Source: Closterium sp. NIES-65 (taxonomy: Eukaryota > Streptophyta > Zygnematophyceae > Desmidiales > Closteriaceae). From it: a DNA stretch of 64,000 nucleotides. Position 1 is the first letter of the stretch, and the number at the start of each line of letters is the position of its first letter. The position numbers and the translations under genes are program-made. This document shows positions 43,180 through 54,206 of the stretch, piece by piece. Location of the stretch: contig CANXME010002675.1 of the NCBI GenBank assembly GCA_948144175.1, positions 682,001-746,000 on the forward strand. The letters run 5' to 3'. The notes beneath the pieces were generated by a model. It was given only the letters and a program-made list of their open reading frames with translations. It did not search any database and was not told the origin of the DNA.

Positions 43180-46100
43180 ACAGCAGCAGCAGCGGTAGCA
43201 GCGGTGGCTTACCGTTGGCGACAATCATTGGTATAAGTGTTGCTGCCGTGCTTCTGCTGGTGCTGCTGCTGGTTGCTGTGCTGCTCTACCTCCGGCACAA
43301 GCCGTCAGGTGGGAAGGAACGTTGTACCATTGTTGACGATATAAATTGGTGGCTATAAGTGCCTAAGGCAAAGAAGGCATACAGCCAGAAGGTCCTTTGG
43401 AAAGGAAGCAAGCAAAAGATGAGAGGAGCGGGCACATACCAAATAGCAATTTGACAACGTGCTCTGATTCTTGGGAGGCTCCTGAGTAAGTTTTGAGGCG
43501 ATTCGGAAATCAACAGGTGGGAAGGAAGCATTGATAGAGGAAAAGGTACATATGAAAAGGTTAAGTGGGAAGAGATGAGTGGGATAAGGGGGTCCCATTG
43601 ACTTTAGCCGCGACCTCCAATAGATAGAGGTTGGAATCTTGTTCTCACGGACACTATTGTAAGCAAAAACACGCAAAACTGGTAAAGAATTTTATTAATC
43701 GATGTGGTTCTGTTGTATTTCGTGATGTGTGTGTTGGGGGGAGAGGGGTGGGGGGTGGGGGGTGCCAATGGAATCTGTTCAGACCTCTCAGACATTGAGC
43801 CATCAGCCTCACCCCTCACCCCTCACTCACCCCTCACCTCTCACTCACCCGTCGCCCCTCACTCACCCCTCGCCCCTCACCCTCAACCCTCGTCCCACAA
43901 GCAGCCACGGCTGGCAGTTTCGCAGCTTTACACAGCATTGAGACTTCTCTCGCTGAGGTCGAATCGGCCACCAACAGCTGGTCCACAGCCAACGAGCTGG
44001 GCTCGGGGGCCTTTGGTGTCGTGTACAAGGGAGTGTCGCCACGAGATGGCATCACACAATGGGCTGTGAAGCGTGCCAAGCTGATAGATGTTGACTTCCA
44101 GCGGGAGGTGAGTGACTCGTTGAATAATTGGGTTTACTGTGTATACATCCACATCTAGATTTATACATATGCATGTGTGGAATCTTGTCGTGTTATGTTC
44201 CATCTTGATTCAGAAATCTGCTACTTGAACGCATATCAGTGTGTGCTGTGCGCGGTGCTGCTGCATACTTGTCATCAGTGTATTCGTTGTATGCTTGTTA
44301 TCTAATGCATGCCCTTCCTTCATGCCCGGCAGGTCCAGCAAATGGCGGACAAGAACCATCCCAACATTGTGCGGCTGCTTGGGTTTGCAGTGGGGGGAGA
44401 CATGAGGACGCGGCCAGAGCAGGTTCTCATCTACGAGTTTGTACCTAACGGTGACCTCGAGGAGTGGCTGGATCCAACAAGTGAGTCCATGTTTGATGCC
44501 TCTTGTGCTTGTGATTGCAAATGGCTCTTGTGAGGACGCGGCCAGAGCAGGTTCTCATCTACGAGTTTGTACCCAACCAACGGTGACCTCGATCGGTGGC
44601 TGGACCCTACAAGTGCGTCTACCTTGTGTGTCCTCATGGTGACTGTTCCATAACATGTCATGAGCCATGTGCCACGTGATTAATGCCATGTGACTAATAC
44701 CCTGTACCTAATGCCACGAGCAACATGATCTGTGCTCATTCCCACCTGTCCTGATGCTGTCTTCCTCCTGCAGAGGCACCCTTCACTTTGACCCTGCCGC
44801 AGCGGCTGGGCATCCTAATTGGGGCAGCGCGGGGCTTGGAGTATCTCCACAGCTTTGACTTCGTGCATCGCGACATCAAACCCGCCAACATCCTCATCAC
44901 TGCTGACATGCAGGCAAGAAGAGTATAATTGCAAGCCCTCAACAATGAAAAAAGGACTTGAATTATGACAGCAGCGTTTTGGATGATAAAAACCCGAGAT
45001 AGTGTGCATCGCAATACAAATCCGCAAGCCAAAAAGGAGAAGAAAAAAAACAAGAGTAAGAAGAACAAAAAAATGGCATTCTGTCCATTGTATTACATTT
45101 CAGTTTATCATAAGTCGACTAAGTTTCAAGGCACCTCAATCACGTAGTAAATCACGGGCCAACCGAGAAAGCGTGCATCATGGCATCGAGTTCAAATTCT
45201 CACTAGTGCAGCCATCTTCGTAAACCCTAGTCCATGCAACCATGATTGTTCATGTGAGTCTGTTTTTACTCAATTCGAACAAAACAAATTTGAGGCTGAA
45301 AAAACAACATTTTTGGCAAAAAAAAAAAGGTTTCAACGTGTTCGAGTCGAACCGTACAAGCGTTCAAAAATCTCATGTCTACTTTCAGCTGTCCAGATCC
45401 CTCTCCTATGAACCTTAACACACTGAAAATTGGGATGTATGACGTTCAAATATGTCCTATAATAGTAAATGGAATGCACAAACGCGTGGATAGTACTTTT
45501 CTTCCTAATGGTTTGAATGTGCAATCAGCTTCCTTTGTGCTCTGCAGGCTGGAGTATACCCCCATCCAATCACTATCCTACATATTTCGACTTGGTAAAC
45601 TCTGTACCCACCAGGCCAAGCTAGCAGATTTTGGATTGGTGAGAGTGGGAGAGGGCACGACAGTGGGTTCTACGCGAGTAATGAGAACACCGGGCTATGT
45701 GGACCCTGTTTACTCTAGGACAAATAAGGCAACCACAGCCACTGATGTTTACAGGTACTTGAGGGAATCTGGGGCGATGTTCGTAAGTTCATCATAAAAG
45801 TCAAAAAACTTGTGCATGCATTTGCTCGTCAATCATATGTGCTCGCATTTCGCGCTGTAGAGGGAAAAAGACGAAGGGGAAGCATGGTTGGCAAAAGATC
45901 AAGGTCTTTCATTCAAAATGTAGGATCTCCTCTTTTTGCAAGCATGTTATGTTGAACGTCTTGAGATGAATTCAAGCCTTGCTGTTATGATGCCTCACCA
46001 TGTTGTTGGCAATAACATCTCCCCCCCTCTCCCTATCTGCAGCTTTGGAGTGCTCATCCTGGTGGTACTCACTAGTCGTACCCACCATGCTGAGACTGCG

Positions 46101-46235
46101 GAGGGAAGCATGCACGTCCTACCTTGGGTGAGCACCACCACCGCCACCGCCACCACCGCAACCGCCACCACCACCACCGCCGCCGCCGCCGCCGCCGCCA
46201 CCACCACCACCACCGCCACCACCGCCGCCGCCACC

Positions 46236-46274
<39 letters not shown>

Positions 46275-46741
46275 ACCGCCACCGCCGCCGCCGCTGCCGC
46301 CTCCACCGGATTTGTGCTCTCACTTTCAAGGCCTGTCAGCTTTGGGCACCATGGTCTGTTCGAGGTTCGGCCACTTGCCATACACTCACTCTCAACTGCT
46401 CCCCTCCCAATCCCTTTCTAAACGTCTGCACGCTTTAGGTGGAGGAGTGCCTGTCAAAGGGGGATTTGACGGGTCTGAAGAGCCCCGGTATGGACGCCCC
46501 AGCGGAGGTGTTGCTGCACCTCACTCAGCTGGCAATCAGTTGCACGGTGGCACGCACGGCAAACCGCCCGACAATGGGAGATGTTGCCAATGAGCTGCAA
46601 GCAGTCAGGAATGAAGTTGGGGGAAAGGAGGAGGTGCGTCCGGCAGTGAAAGTGGATGCGGAGGATGAGGAGAGGATGGGTGCAAACAACATACACCTAA
46701 GCTTGGATGAAGAATTAGACCTCATTCAAGCTGTTGTGTGA
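40627..46741 (+). CDS. Second LRR-RLK copy, 5'-truncated paralogue (exons joined)
   Basis: This is an older duplicate of the 3' half of the upstream receptor kinase. Exons in order are two LRRs, a last LRR with an intact GT donor, the six-Cys exon, the stalk/TM exon and six kinase exons ending in TGA at 46741. All exon lengths match copy 2 except the stalk. The kinase keeps [23 protein letters not shown] and DFG. GTPGY has become RTPGY, and the APE-like Glu is Val. Homology starts abruptly at about 40397, so no signal peptide or early LRRs are present. It could be transcribed from a new upstream promoter, or it could be a decaying fragment. It has no Copia insertion between kinase exons 4 and 5. 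Confidence 0.6.
41560..41604. repeat. 15-bp minisatellite, 3 units
   Basis: Three units of CCAGATCTTGAACCT, one of them CCACATC. This is probably close to the state before expansion. Confidence 0.92.
42011..42082 (+). CDS. LRR exon of paralogue (L4-type)
   Basis: This 72-nt exon encodes [18 protein letters not shown] and the rest of one LRR, with a CAG acceptor and GTAAGC donor. Confidence 0.72.
42494..42565 (+). CDS. Last LRR exon of paralogue (L9-type)
   Basis: This 72-nt exon encodes [18 protein letters not shown] and the rest of one LRR, and it is followed by an intact GTTAGC donor. The donor supports the exon boundary that is no longer visible in the upstream copy. Confidence 0.65.
42695..42819 (+). 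CDS. Six-cysteine exon of paralogue
   Basis: This 125-nt exon encodes [17 protein letters not shown] and then [15 protein letters not shown]. All six cysteines are kept relative to copy 2, while several other residues differ. Confidence 0.6.
43093..43308 (+). CDS. Stalk and transmembrane exon of paralogue
   Basis: This is the same exon as 26224-26418 with a longer AGC/AAC tract, adding seven Ser/Asn codons. The TM helix ([18 protein letters not shown] and onward) and the LRHK stop-transfer are unchanged. Confidence 0.72.
43926..44107 (+). CDS. Kinase exon 1 of paralogue
   Basis: This 182-nt exon carries the [11 protein letters not shown] glycine loop, WAVKRAK and DFQREV, and ends at a GTGAGT donor. 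Confidence 0.72.
44333..44480 (+). CDS. Kinase exon 2 of paralogue
   Basis: The exon encodes [11 protein letters not shown] and [17 protein letters not shown], with a CAG acceptor and GTGAGT donor. Confidence 0.78.
44774..44913 (+). CDS. Kinase exon 3 of paralogue
   Basis: This 140-nt exon encodes [20 protein letters not shown] and onward, followed by a GCAAGA (GC-type) donor like copy 2. Confidence 0.78.
45615..45754 (+). CDS. Kinase exon 4 of paralogue
   Basis: The exon encodes [18 protein letters not shown], then [18 protein letters not shown]. The glycine of GTPGY is Arg here, unlike copy 2. Confidence 0.75.
46043..46127 (+). CDS. Kinase exon 5 of paralogue
   Basis: This 85-nt exon encodes [18 protein letters not shown] and the following residues. 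It is identical at protein level to 36713-36797. The preceding intron lacks element C. Confidence 0.72.
46137..46310. repeat. CCACCG/CCGCCG microsatellite in intron 5 of paralogue
   Basis: This is the counterpart of 36807-36990, with different internal order and length. Confidence 0.88.
46439..46741 (+). CDS. Kinase exon 6 of paralogue
   Basis: The exon encodes [18 protein letters not shown] and onward with ANRPTMGDV, and ends LDLIQAVV then TGA. The acceptor is TTTAG. Confidence 0.78.
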   Translation: MEECLSKGDLTGLKSPGMDAPAEVLLHLTQLAISCTVARTANRPTMGDVANELQAVRNEVGGKEEVRPAVKVDAEDEERMGANNIHLSLDEELDLIQAVV

Positions 46742-48562
46742 TAAACTCATTACAACGTTACAGCCAACAAGGAGGCACTGATTGTTTTTGTCATGTTGAA
46801 ATTTCTCAAATTCCACAAGTTGTTATTTGGTGTTTTGATTAAAGACATCGTAATCCCCCAGATAAACCACCCACCCGGCCGGGTGCATTTATATGACACT
46901 TAATTTTGTTTAGCTGAAATGATTGGAAACAAAACCAGGTGTGGGCCTTGACTTCTACATGTCAACCTTGGTCGCTCCATCTCGACCCTTGGTCTTCGTC
47001 GTTGGTAGTGGTTTTGTTGCTGTGCAAGAATGTTTGTATTAATTTCTTATTGTAACAACACCAAATAGGGGTTCTCCCTCTATATCTACATTAACTATCA
47101 TGTCATCCAATAAGAGTGTCCCATCAATATTTTTATTTACAATTGCTCTAAAGAATTCTCAAGTTCTTAGATGTCGTACATGACATCTTTTGGGAGAATG
47201 ATTTCCTGCGTTCCACACAACACATCCACGCAATCCCTGCCGAGCATCGTTGCAAAACACCTCTGGTCCATGCAACTAAATCTGGTCAGACTAGCAATAG
47301 ACCCGCTCCAGGGCGGCCGCAAACAAGACCTATTTTCTCATCCCAACATACTCGCCCTTTCTCACTCTGCTGCTTCCAGTCCCACCCACCCTTCTTTGCC
47401 CTTCATGCATCGGACATTTGAGGTGTTGCACTGGCAAACGGGGAGGCAATACTCGGGCGATACTGTTGGTGGGAAAATTGGGGGGGAACAATCTGGGCCC
47501 TAATCTGTTGCCCATCGGCTAAATGATGGGGGAGCAGCACAGCACCGCATCAGCTGTGCGACAGGAGGCTCGGCGCGCATCAAAAAATTTGAAGGCTCGC
47601 GCTATTTTCATGCCCCCTCCGCGTGGTTTCAAGGCTAAGGTTTGTTTTTCCTTCGCAGATCGTCAAACCTCCTCCCGCCACCAACCATTCGATGGTTGGA
47701 TGGCCTGGAAGCAAATGGGCCCACCAGGACAAAGAAAAAACATTTTATACCTGCCCTGAACCACTTGGTGCGGTCCTTGGATCCCCCCTCTGACCCTGAA
47801 CCAGGGCCGCACCAGTACCGCACCCAATGAGCCTAGCCATTCCCACACTTGCACAACGAAATGCTTGGGCCTTTGCATCATATCTAGTGATGTGACTTAA
47901 GGTTGCGAATTTTGCATGCTGCACTCACAGGCTGGTGAGTGCGGTGAGGTGCGAGATGTCATCAGACAACAGCCCCTGCTGCCGCGGTTCATCCCCGTTC
48001 ACGTTGCTGCATGGGCAGGGGGTCAAGGGCAGGGGGACAATGGCAAGGGGACAAGAGAACAGGAACAGCGGCAGTCGGGGGGACAAGGGCATGAAGTCTA
48101 GGGATTTGGGACAAGGGCATGCTTGCAAAACTTCCCACACTTGAACAAGGAGAGACCACGCCCATGGCATGCATGGTTCCAGCCGGTGCGTCGTGTGTGC
48201 AGCAGCAAGGGTGGTAGGTGTGTGGCAATGGCAATGGCTCACAGGCACTGAAGGTTGTAGAGGCGAGTCACCCAGGCAGGGAATTCCAAGGCTCGCAGGA
48301 ACGACAAGTCACTACAGGGGAGAATGCACTGGGATGGCAAGGGGACGGCACAGGAAGAACGTCAAGGTAGAGGGCCCGTCAGTGAAACCCTGCTCGTGCA
48401 CATGAACAAGCATGCTTCATATGAACTACTCTTGGACCCGTATGCATCTGACTCAAAGTGCAGTGAGGGCTGTGAGGTATCGGATCTCCCTGGGTATCTC
48501 CCCCGTGGCATTGGTGAGCGAACTGAGTGTCTTGCGCACATGCACATGCACACACATGGAGA
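46742..48562. other. 3' flank of the second RLK copy
   Basis: This is the homologue of 37421-39261. I see no supported gene. Confidence 0.6.
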
Positions 48563-49245
48563 AGAGTCAACACCACCAAGGCACAATGAGAGTCAACACC
48601 ACCAAGGCACAATGAGAGTCAACACCACCAAGGCACAATGAGAGTCAGCACTACTACCAAGGCACAATGAGAGTCAGCACTACTATCAAGGCACAAAGAG
48701 AGTCAACACTACTATCAAGGCACAATGAGAGTCAACACTACTATCAAGGCACAATGAGAGTCAATACTACTATCAAGGCACAATGAGAGTCAGCACTACT
48801 ACCAAGGCACAATGAGAGTCAACGCTACTACCAAGGCACAATGAGAGTCAACACTACAATCAAGGCACAATGAGAGTCAACACTACTATCAAGGCACAAT
48901 GAGAGTCAACACTTCTATCAAGGCACAATGAGAGTCAACACTACTATCAAGGCACAATGAGAGTCAACACTACTACCAAGGCACAATGAGAGTCAACACT
49001 TCTATCAAGGCACAATGAGAGTCAACACTACTACCAAGGCACAATGAGAGTCAACACTTCTATCAAGGCACAATGAGAGTCAACACTACTATCAAGGCAC
49101 AATGAGAGTCAACACTACTACCAAGGCACAATGAGAGTCAACACTTCTATCAAGGCACAATGAGAGTCAACACTACTATCAAGGCACAATGAGAGTCAAC
49201 ACTACTACCAAAGCATAATGAGAGTCAACACTACTACCAAGGCTA
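48563..49245. repeat. 26-29-bp minisatellite, expanded
   Basis: About two dozen units of the same repeat as 39262-39450. Mixed CTACTATC, CTACTACC and CTTCTATC variants suggest blockwise amplification. Confidence 0.9.
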
Positions 49246-49647
49246 TAAGAGACGACCAGAAAGTCAGTTCACGCACTGACTGCTTTGAACTACACGAGCT
49301 CACGCATCAAGGCAGCACCGGCTCCCAGCGCACCGGAATCGAGCTTACAGGCTTTGAAGATTCTCCAGATGAGAGAGAACGTGCAGAGCGGACAAGCTCC
49401 CTGTGAATTCCACCAAGCCAAGTATATGCCTGGTGGGTGGTGGTGGAAGGGTTGTGGTACTGTGGTTACCATGTACCGACCGGCCTTCCCCATTTATGGT
49501 ACTTCTGCTTCCTCAGATGCCTTCTTGCTCCTAATCTCCTCTCCTCCGCATCATGCCATGCATTCATTCCCTACCACTCACAACCTGCTCCCCATCCCCC
49601 CCACTAGCCTCCTCCTCGTCCTCCACACTCTCCTCCCCCAGCAACTC

Positions 49648-50686
49648 CTACCTCAATCCTCGCACCACGCGTACCACATCCTCTGAGTCAGGCCTCTCTG
49701 CAGGGTCCCTGGCCCAGCACGTCTCAATCAGCCGCCTGAGCCCCTCAGGGCACCCCGCTGGTATCGCCGGCCGCAGCCCATTCAGCGCCATCGCCACTGC
49801 AGCCTGCAGCGGCGAGTAACTCTCGTAGGGTAACCGCACAGTCAGCAGCTCCCATAGAACAATCCCGAAACTGTAGACATCGCTGGGAGGGGTGACGGAC
49901 CAGTGCCCCGTGGTGCCAAAGGCCTCAGGGGCCATCCAGCGGTATGTGCCCACCTACTTGGTCATCTCCGCTCCGTCTCCCACCAGCCGCACCACTCCAA
50001 AGTCCCCCACCACTGCCCGGCCTTGCTCGTCCAGTAACACATTGGCCGTCTTGAGGTCGCTGGAGAAAGGGGAGTGGAAGATAGCAGGGTTGGTTGTAGG
50101 ACTGGGTGATGTGTGAGAGAAGAGGGAAGAGGGGAGGGGAAGTGGAGAGAGTGGGGAAGCGGAAGCTCGGATGAGGTGGGTTGGAACGTGTAATGGGTGG
50201 GGAGGGGGAACAGAATCCATTGATGAGCCAGGAGCCACAAGATCGAGGGAACAAATTAGTACTCGACCGAGCGAACTACGAGTGACCCCAGCCAAGACCA
50301 GACACCCGCCCACTTATCCCCCCCCTCCCCTCTCCTCACCACCACACACACACCCCACTCATGCCCATTCATCACTCCCACTCACCGGTGAATGATCCCA
50401 TGGCGGTGCAGGAAGCGCATCCCCAACGCAATGTCCATCGCCACTCGCAGCAGCAGCGGCAGCGGCAGGCCCACGCCGTTGCGCCTCCTCAGCAGGTCGT
50501 GCAGAGTGCCGCCCAGCATGAGCTTGGTGACGATGCACATGCGGCGCCGCACATCCACACACACGCCGTAGAAGCGCAGCAGCTGCGGGCACCGCTGCCC
50601 ACACGACACCATCGCCATCACTTCCCACCGGAACTCTGCCCGCGCTGTTGCACAGCTGCTGCTGGTGATGCTGGGGCTCGACACGC
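49648..50686 (-). pseudogene. TKL/Raf-like protein kinase, catalytic region with in-frame stop
   Basis: Two minus-strand exons join at HR|D. Exon 50686-50386 encodes FRWEVMAMVSCGQRCPQLLR, then LMLGGTLHDLLRRR and FLHRHGIIHR. The next exon starts at 50059 with DLKTANVLLDEQGRAVVGDF and continues GVVRLVG. The splice sites are a GTGAGT donor and a CTCCAG acceptor. An in-frame TAG (49954-49956) falls between EMTK and VGTYRWMAPEAFG. Beyond it the C-lobe (SDVYSFGIVLWELLT ... RP) continues to a stop at 49648. A CAG or CAA to TAG change would explain it. HRDLKTAN, DFG and APE are all kept. I could not find the glycine loop or ATP lysine upstream. It is a recently inactivated gene, or the stop is a sequence error. 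Strand and content set it apart from the RLK. Confidence 0.75.
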
Positions 50687-51793
50687 CTGTGATCTCAGCA
50701 CCAAGTGAAGCAACAGCAGTAGCGGTAGTAGGAGAAGCAAGGCATGAGAGTGATAGCGCCAGTGATTTGCAGCTGCAGCAGCAGCATTAGCAGACACAAG
50801 AGCAACAGCAGCAGACGAGCAGCAAGCAGGAGGAAAGCAACCTGTGGCAATCCCTTTCCTCCCCACACACGTTCCTGCCTCTCGAATAGGAGAAGTGGGA
50901 TGCAGCTAGGTGCAGTGGGGTTGCAGAATGGAAGAGCCACATGCAGCAGGGAGAGTGCAGACAGCCAGAGTCGTGTGTGAGCATGTGTCTGCACTGTCAC
51001 ACGAATCAGCACCACACAAGGATTTGAGATAGTTGCCTTTGCCCATGGATGTGAACTCACCAAGTTCGCTCCTGTTGCCCTCCCTGCCCAGGATTGCTCC
51101 ATTTCCCCCATCCGGATCACATGCACCAAGCACTGCTGCTCCTCCCACTGGTGCTGCTCCAACCGCTGCTGATTTCAACCCTTTGGCTGCATCTGCAGAC
51201 GTCCTAACTGCTCCTGGAACCCCCACCCCCACCTCTCCCCCTCCCTTTTCCCCTCCTTTCCCACTCCCAGCCTGCCCACCTGCACCTGCACCACCACTCA
51301 TCCACCCTGCAGGACCAGCAGCACCACTCTCACTACACCCATACTGCAGTGAAGAAGCATCCCCATCTCCGCCCTCCCTCTTGCTAACCTCACACCTACG
51401 CCCCCCGCCCACCACAGCTCCTGCCGGCGCTACACCTACATCGCCCACACGGCCCTGTCTGGTATCCACTACCCCGTCACCCACCAGGGTGTTTATTGCT
51501 AATGCAGGCAGTTCCTGAGGCACACAGGGGGACGTGGACACTGCCAGAGCAGATTCTGGGAGTGCGACTGCTGATGCTGCTACCGCTCCAGCTGTCACAG
51601 CCACTGCTGCCACGTCTGCAGCATCTCCTGACGCCTTGGCCCACTCCCCCTTTTTGCTATCGCTTGCAGATGCAAACTCGCTCGCGCCACCAGTGCCGCC
51701 AATGCTGCTGCTGCAACTGCCGCTGCTACTGCCACAGCTTTTGCTGCTGATATTTCCAACACCCCAGCTACCACTGAAGCTCTACTGCTGCTG

Positions 51794-52930
51794 CTACCGA
51801 TGCTCACGCTGCTGCTGATGATTGCTGCTATTGCCTGTGCGGGAAGACCAGCTGGAACTGCCCCTGCCTAGGAAGGACAGGGGGGCCCTTCTCTGTACAC
51901 TACTGGAGGACGCTGCTGTGCCTGCAGCAGTAGCAACAGGAGGTTCTCCATACGTGGAGGGGGCAGTGCCGGGAGCAGCATTACCATCAGCAACAGCTGC
52001 ACAGGCAGCGGCAGCAGCAGCCATGTCAGTCGAATTTGGTTCCACACGTCCCGCGGCGCCAGTACCTGGTGCTGCCGCAGGTGTCTCCTCTTTCTGTGAT
52101 TCCAACGCATTTCCTCCCCTTTCTCTCCGTTCGACCCCCATTTCCTCCTCCTCCCACACTGAGAAGCCTCCTCTCCCCCAGCTGAATCCGCCACGCCCGC
52201 TCCCCTCGCTGCAAGTGCTGCCCGTGCTGCCGTCCCCCTGCATCTCATACGCCCCTTGAGGCGACCAAACCCCGCTGCTGCCCCTCCTGCCGCTCCCTTG
52301 CTGCCCTGACCAGCGCCAGAGGGAAGAGAGAGAGAGCGCGGACGCAGAGCCACGCATCCCTCCCATGCAGACTCCCAATCGTAGGCTGCTACCACTGCCA
52401 CTGCCACCGCCCCCGCTGCTGCTGCTGCTGCCGCTCCTGCCATGCCTGCCACGTGTGGTGCTGCTGGCGCCACCAGCTGCTGCCTCTCCCACATCCATCT
52501 CTGCCCCCCTACCTCCCCCCTCTCCTCCTGTGCCTGGGGCTGCACCGGCTTCAGCCAGCCCTGCTGAGGCTTGTGCAGAGGCAGCTTCTGCAGCAGCGAT
52601 AGCAGCTGAGAGTGTATCCTGCCAAGCGGGTCCCGCTGGCAGTAGCAGGGACGTCATGCAAAGGGTGCAGCCTGCAGGGTGAGCGGTCCAGGCGAGCAGA
52701 GGCATGCACATGCACACTGGAGACTTCAGTGATGCACCACCCTGCTGGTGCTGCTGCTGTACCTCAGCCCCCTGATTTCCGCCAATTCCCTTGTTCCCCT
52801 CGTTCAGCCAGTCTGGTTGCAAGCTGGTCAAAGTCTCAAGCCCAACCCCCTGCACTGCCCGTGACAGTGCAGTGAGCAGCAGAGGGTAGCACACGTGTAG
52901 GCTGCACGCAAAGCGCACATCCACATGCAC
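51794..52930 (-). CDS. Low-complexity open frame, possible N-terminal exon of the minus-strand kinase
   Basis: A 378-codon open frame rich in Ala, Gly and Ser, with a segment PAWQDTLSAAIAAAEAASAQ and a basic Ser-rich stretch. No domain is recognised. It lies upstream of the TKL kinase on the same strand, and such kinases often have long disordered N-termini. High GC alone could also keep the frame open, so this is weak. Confidence 0.3.
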   Translation of the reverse strand: MHVDVRFACSLHVCYPLLLTALSRAVQGVGLETLTSLQPDWLNEGNKGIGGNQGAEVQQQHQQGGASLKSPVCMCMPLLAWTAHPAGCTLCMTSLLLPAGPAWQDTLSAAIAAAEAASAQASAGLAEAGAAPGTGGEGGGRGAEMDVGEAAAGGASSTTRGRHGRSGSSSSSGGGGSGSGSSLRLGVCMGGMRGSASALSLSSLWRWSGQQGSGRRGSSGVWSPQGAYEMQGDGSTGSTCSEGSGRGGFSWGRGGFSVWEEEEMGVERRERGGNALESQKEETPAAAPGTGAAGRVEPNSTDMAAAAAACAAVADGNAAPGTAPSTYGEPPVATAAGTAASSSSVQRRAPLSFLGRGSSSWSSRTGNSSNHQQQREHR

Positions 52931-53066
52931 CAGCGGTGCTCCGCACTGCCCTGCTTCTCCACATGACCCCTCTGCTGCTGTTGCGCCTAGTGCTGCTGCT
53001 GCTGCTGCTGCTGCTGTGCCTGGTGCTGCTGCTGACGATTCTCATCTGGCCGATGTTACTGATGCT

Positions 53067-53341
53067 GGTGCACAGGTATCCGCTGCCATGTCCGCTGCAC
53101 ATCCCACGTGTAAACAGAAGTGTTTTGAGACGACTCAAAACACTTCTGTTCACACGTGTTTTGAGACGACTCAAAACACTTCTGTTTACACGTGTTTTGA
53201 GACATCTCAAAACACTTCTGTTTACACGTGATTTGAGACGTCTCAAAACACTTCTGTTTACACATGTTTTGAGACGTCTCAAAATACTTCTGTTTACACG
53301 TGCGGGTGCACAGGTATCCGCTGCCATGTCCGCTGCACATC
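53067..53341. repeat. Array of self-complementary units between 37-bp direct repeats
   Basis: Five units of about 36 bp (ACACGTGTTTTGAGACGACT then CAAAACACTTCTGTTT) lie at 53104-53304. Each holds a palindrome of the TTTTGAGACGTCTCAAAA type. The 37-bp sequence GGTGCACAGGTATCCGCTGC and onward occurs on both sides (53067-53103 and 53305-53341). Confidence 0.88.
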
Positions 53342-53411
53342 TGTCTGCACGGGTCACTTCCTCCCTGCTCCCTTCTCTCCGACCTCCCTACCGTCACTTA
53401 GCCTCTGTCCC

Positions 53412-54206
53412 TTGCCCCCAAGCTATATAAGTGTCTCGTGGGGGTCTCCTTTCCTCATTAGTTCATTCTGTTTCCAGTGTTTCGTAGCAATCACATTTGA
53501 CTCTGCCGCAACCAATAGGAACACTGCAACCCCAACCCCAACTCCACCCATGATCCACCCAGGCGACCTGGCGAAACGCCTGGACCTTTTCGCGCAAGTC
53601 GCAGGTTGGGACCTGGACCCACTGCGCGACAGTCGCCAGCCGCCCCTCGCACTTTCCTCCCGCGAATTCTCCTACGCACCTCGTCAGCTCGCAAACCTAA
53701 CTGGAACGCGATGATGAATCACCTCCTCCGTTTTCGCCAGGGATTCTGGTCTGGCCTGTATGACGAGGCGGTAGAAGCAATCTCCCTCCCAGCCCAGCCA
53801 CGTCACATACCCGACACTCAGGGCATCCTTGCCAGAGCGGAGGGACTGGCCAAGAGTGGCAACTTGGCCAAGTCACTCTAGTCCCTCCAAGCCACCCCGG
53901 TCTCACCTGCCTCCCCCGAAGTGTACGCGGCTTTGGCAGCTCGACACCCGCAAGCCCTCCAGCCCCTACCGGATTGGATACGCACCTTCTCCCCCGAGAA
54001 CACCCCTACGATTGAGCTGTGCGACTTCAGGCGCATCATCCCCAAACTCCCAAACGGGGTGGGAGCAGGGCCCTCAGGAACTACCTTCGAGCACATTCGT
54101 GACGCCGCGCTCGGAAATCCAGACATCTTCGCTCACCTTCTCGCACTCACTAGTACAGCTATAGCCGGGAAACTTAGTAGCGAGGCCACCGTGTTAAAAT
54201 ATATAT
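53412..54206 (+). mobile_element. Reverse-transcriptase fossil, truncated
   Basis: The translated text includes ARAEGLAKSGNLAKSL, then LCDFRRIIPKLPNGVGAGPS and GTTFEHIRDAAL. This resembles the region in front of and at the start of the RT domain of non-LTR-like elements known from algae and protists. The catalytic part is missing because Copia D begins at 54207. It is broken. A TATAA-like string (CTATATAAG) lies near 53423. The family assignment is tentative. Confidence 0.5.

Larger units (their letters stand above)
40397..49457 (+). repeat. Older segmental duplication of the RLK 3' half and flank
   Basis: This block is homologous to 23330-39662, minus Copia C. Divergence is clearly greater than between 1-7820 and 17478-25323. 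It starts at CAGACATATAGTACAAC and ends at GGTTGTGG. Confidence 0.9.

Noticed and set aside
39262-49245. Possible CRISPR-like arrays in the 29-bp repeats
   Set aside because: Units are directly contiguous with no unique spacers, in a eukaryotic intron-bearing context, so they are ordinary minisatellites.
53412-53435. TATA-like string as a promoter for a host gene
   Set aside because: The only thing downstream is a truncated reverse-transcriptase fossil. A TATA match alone does not support a promoter call.
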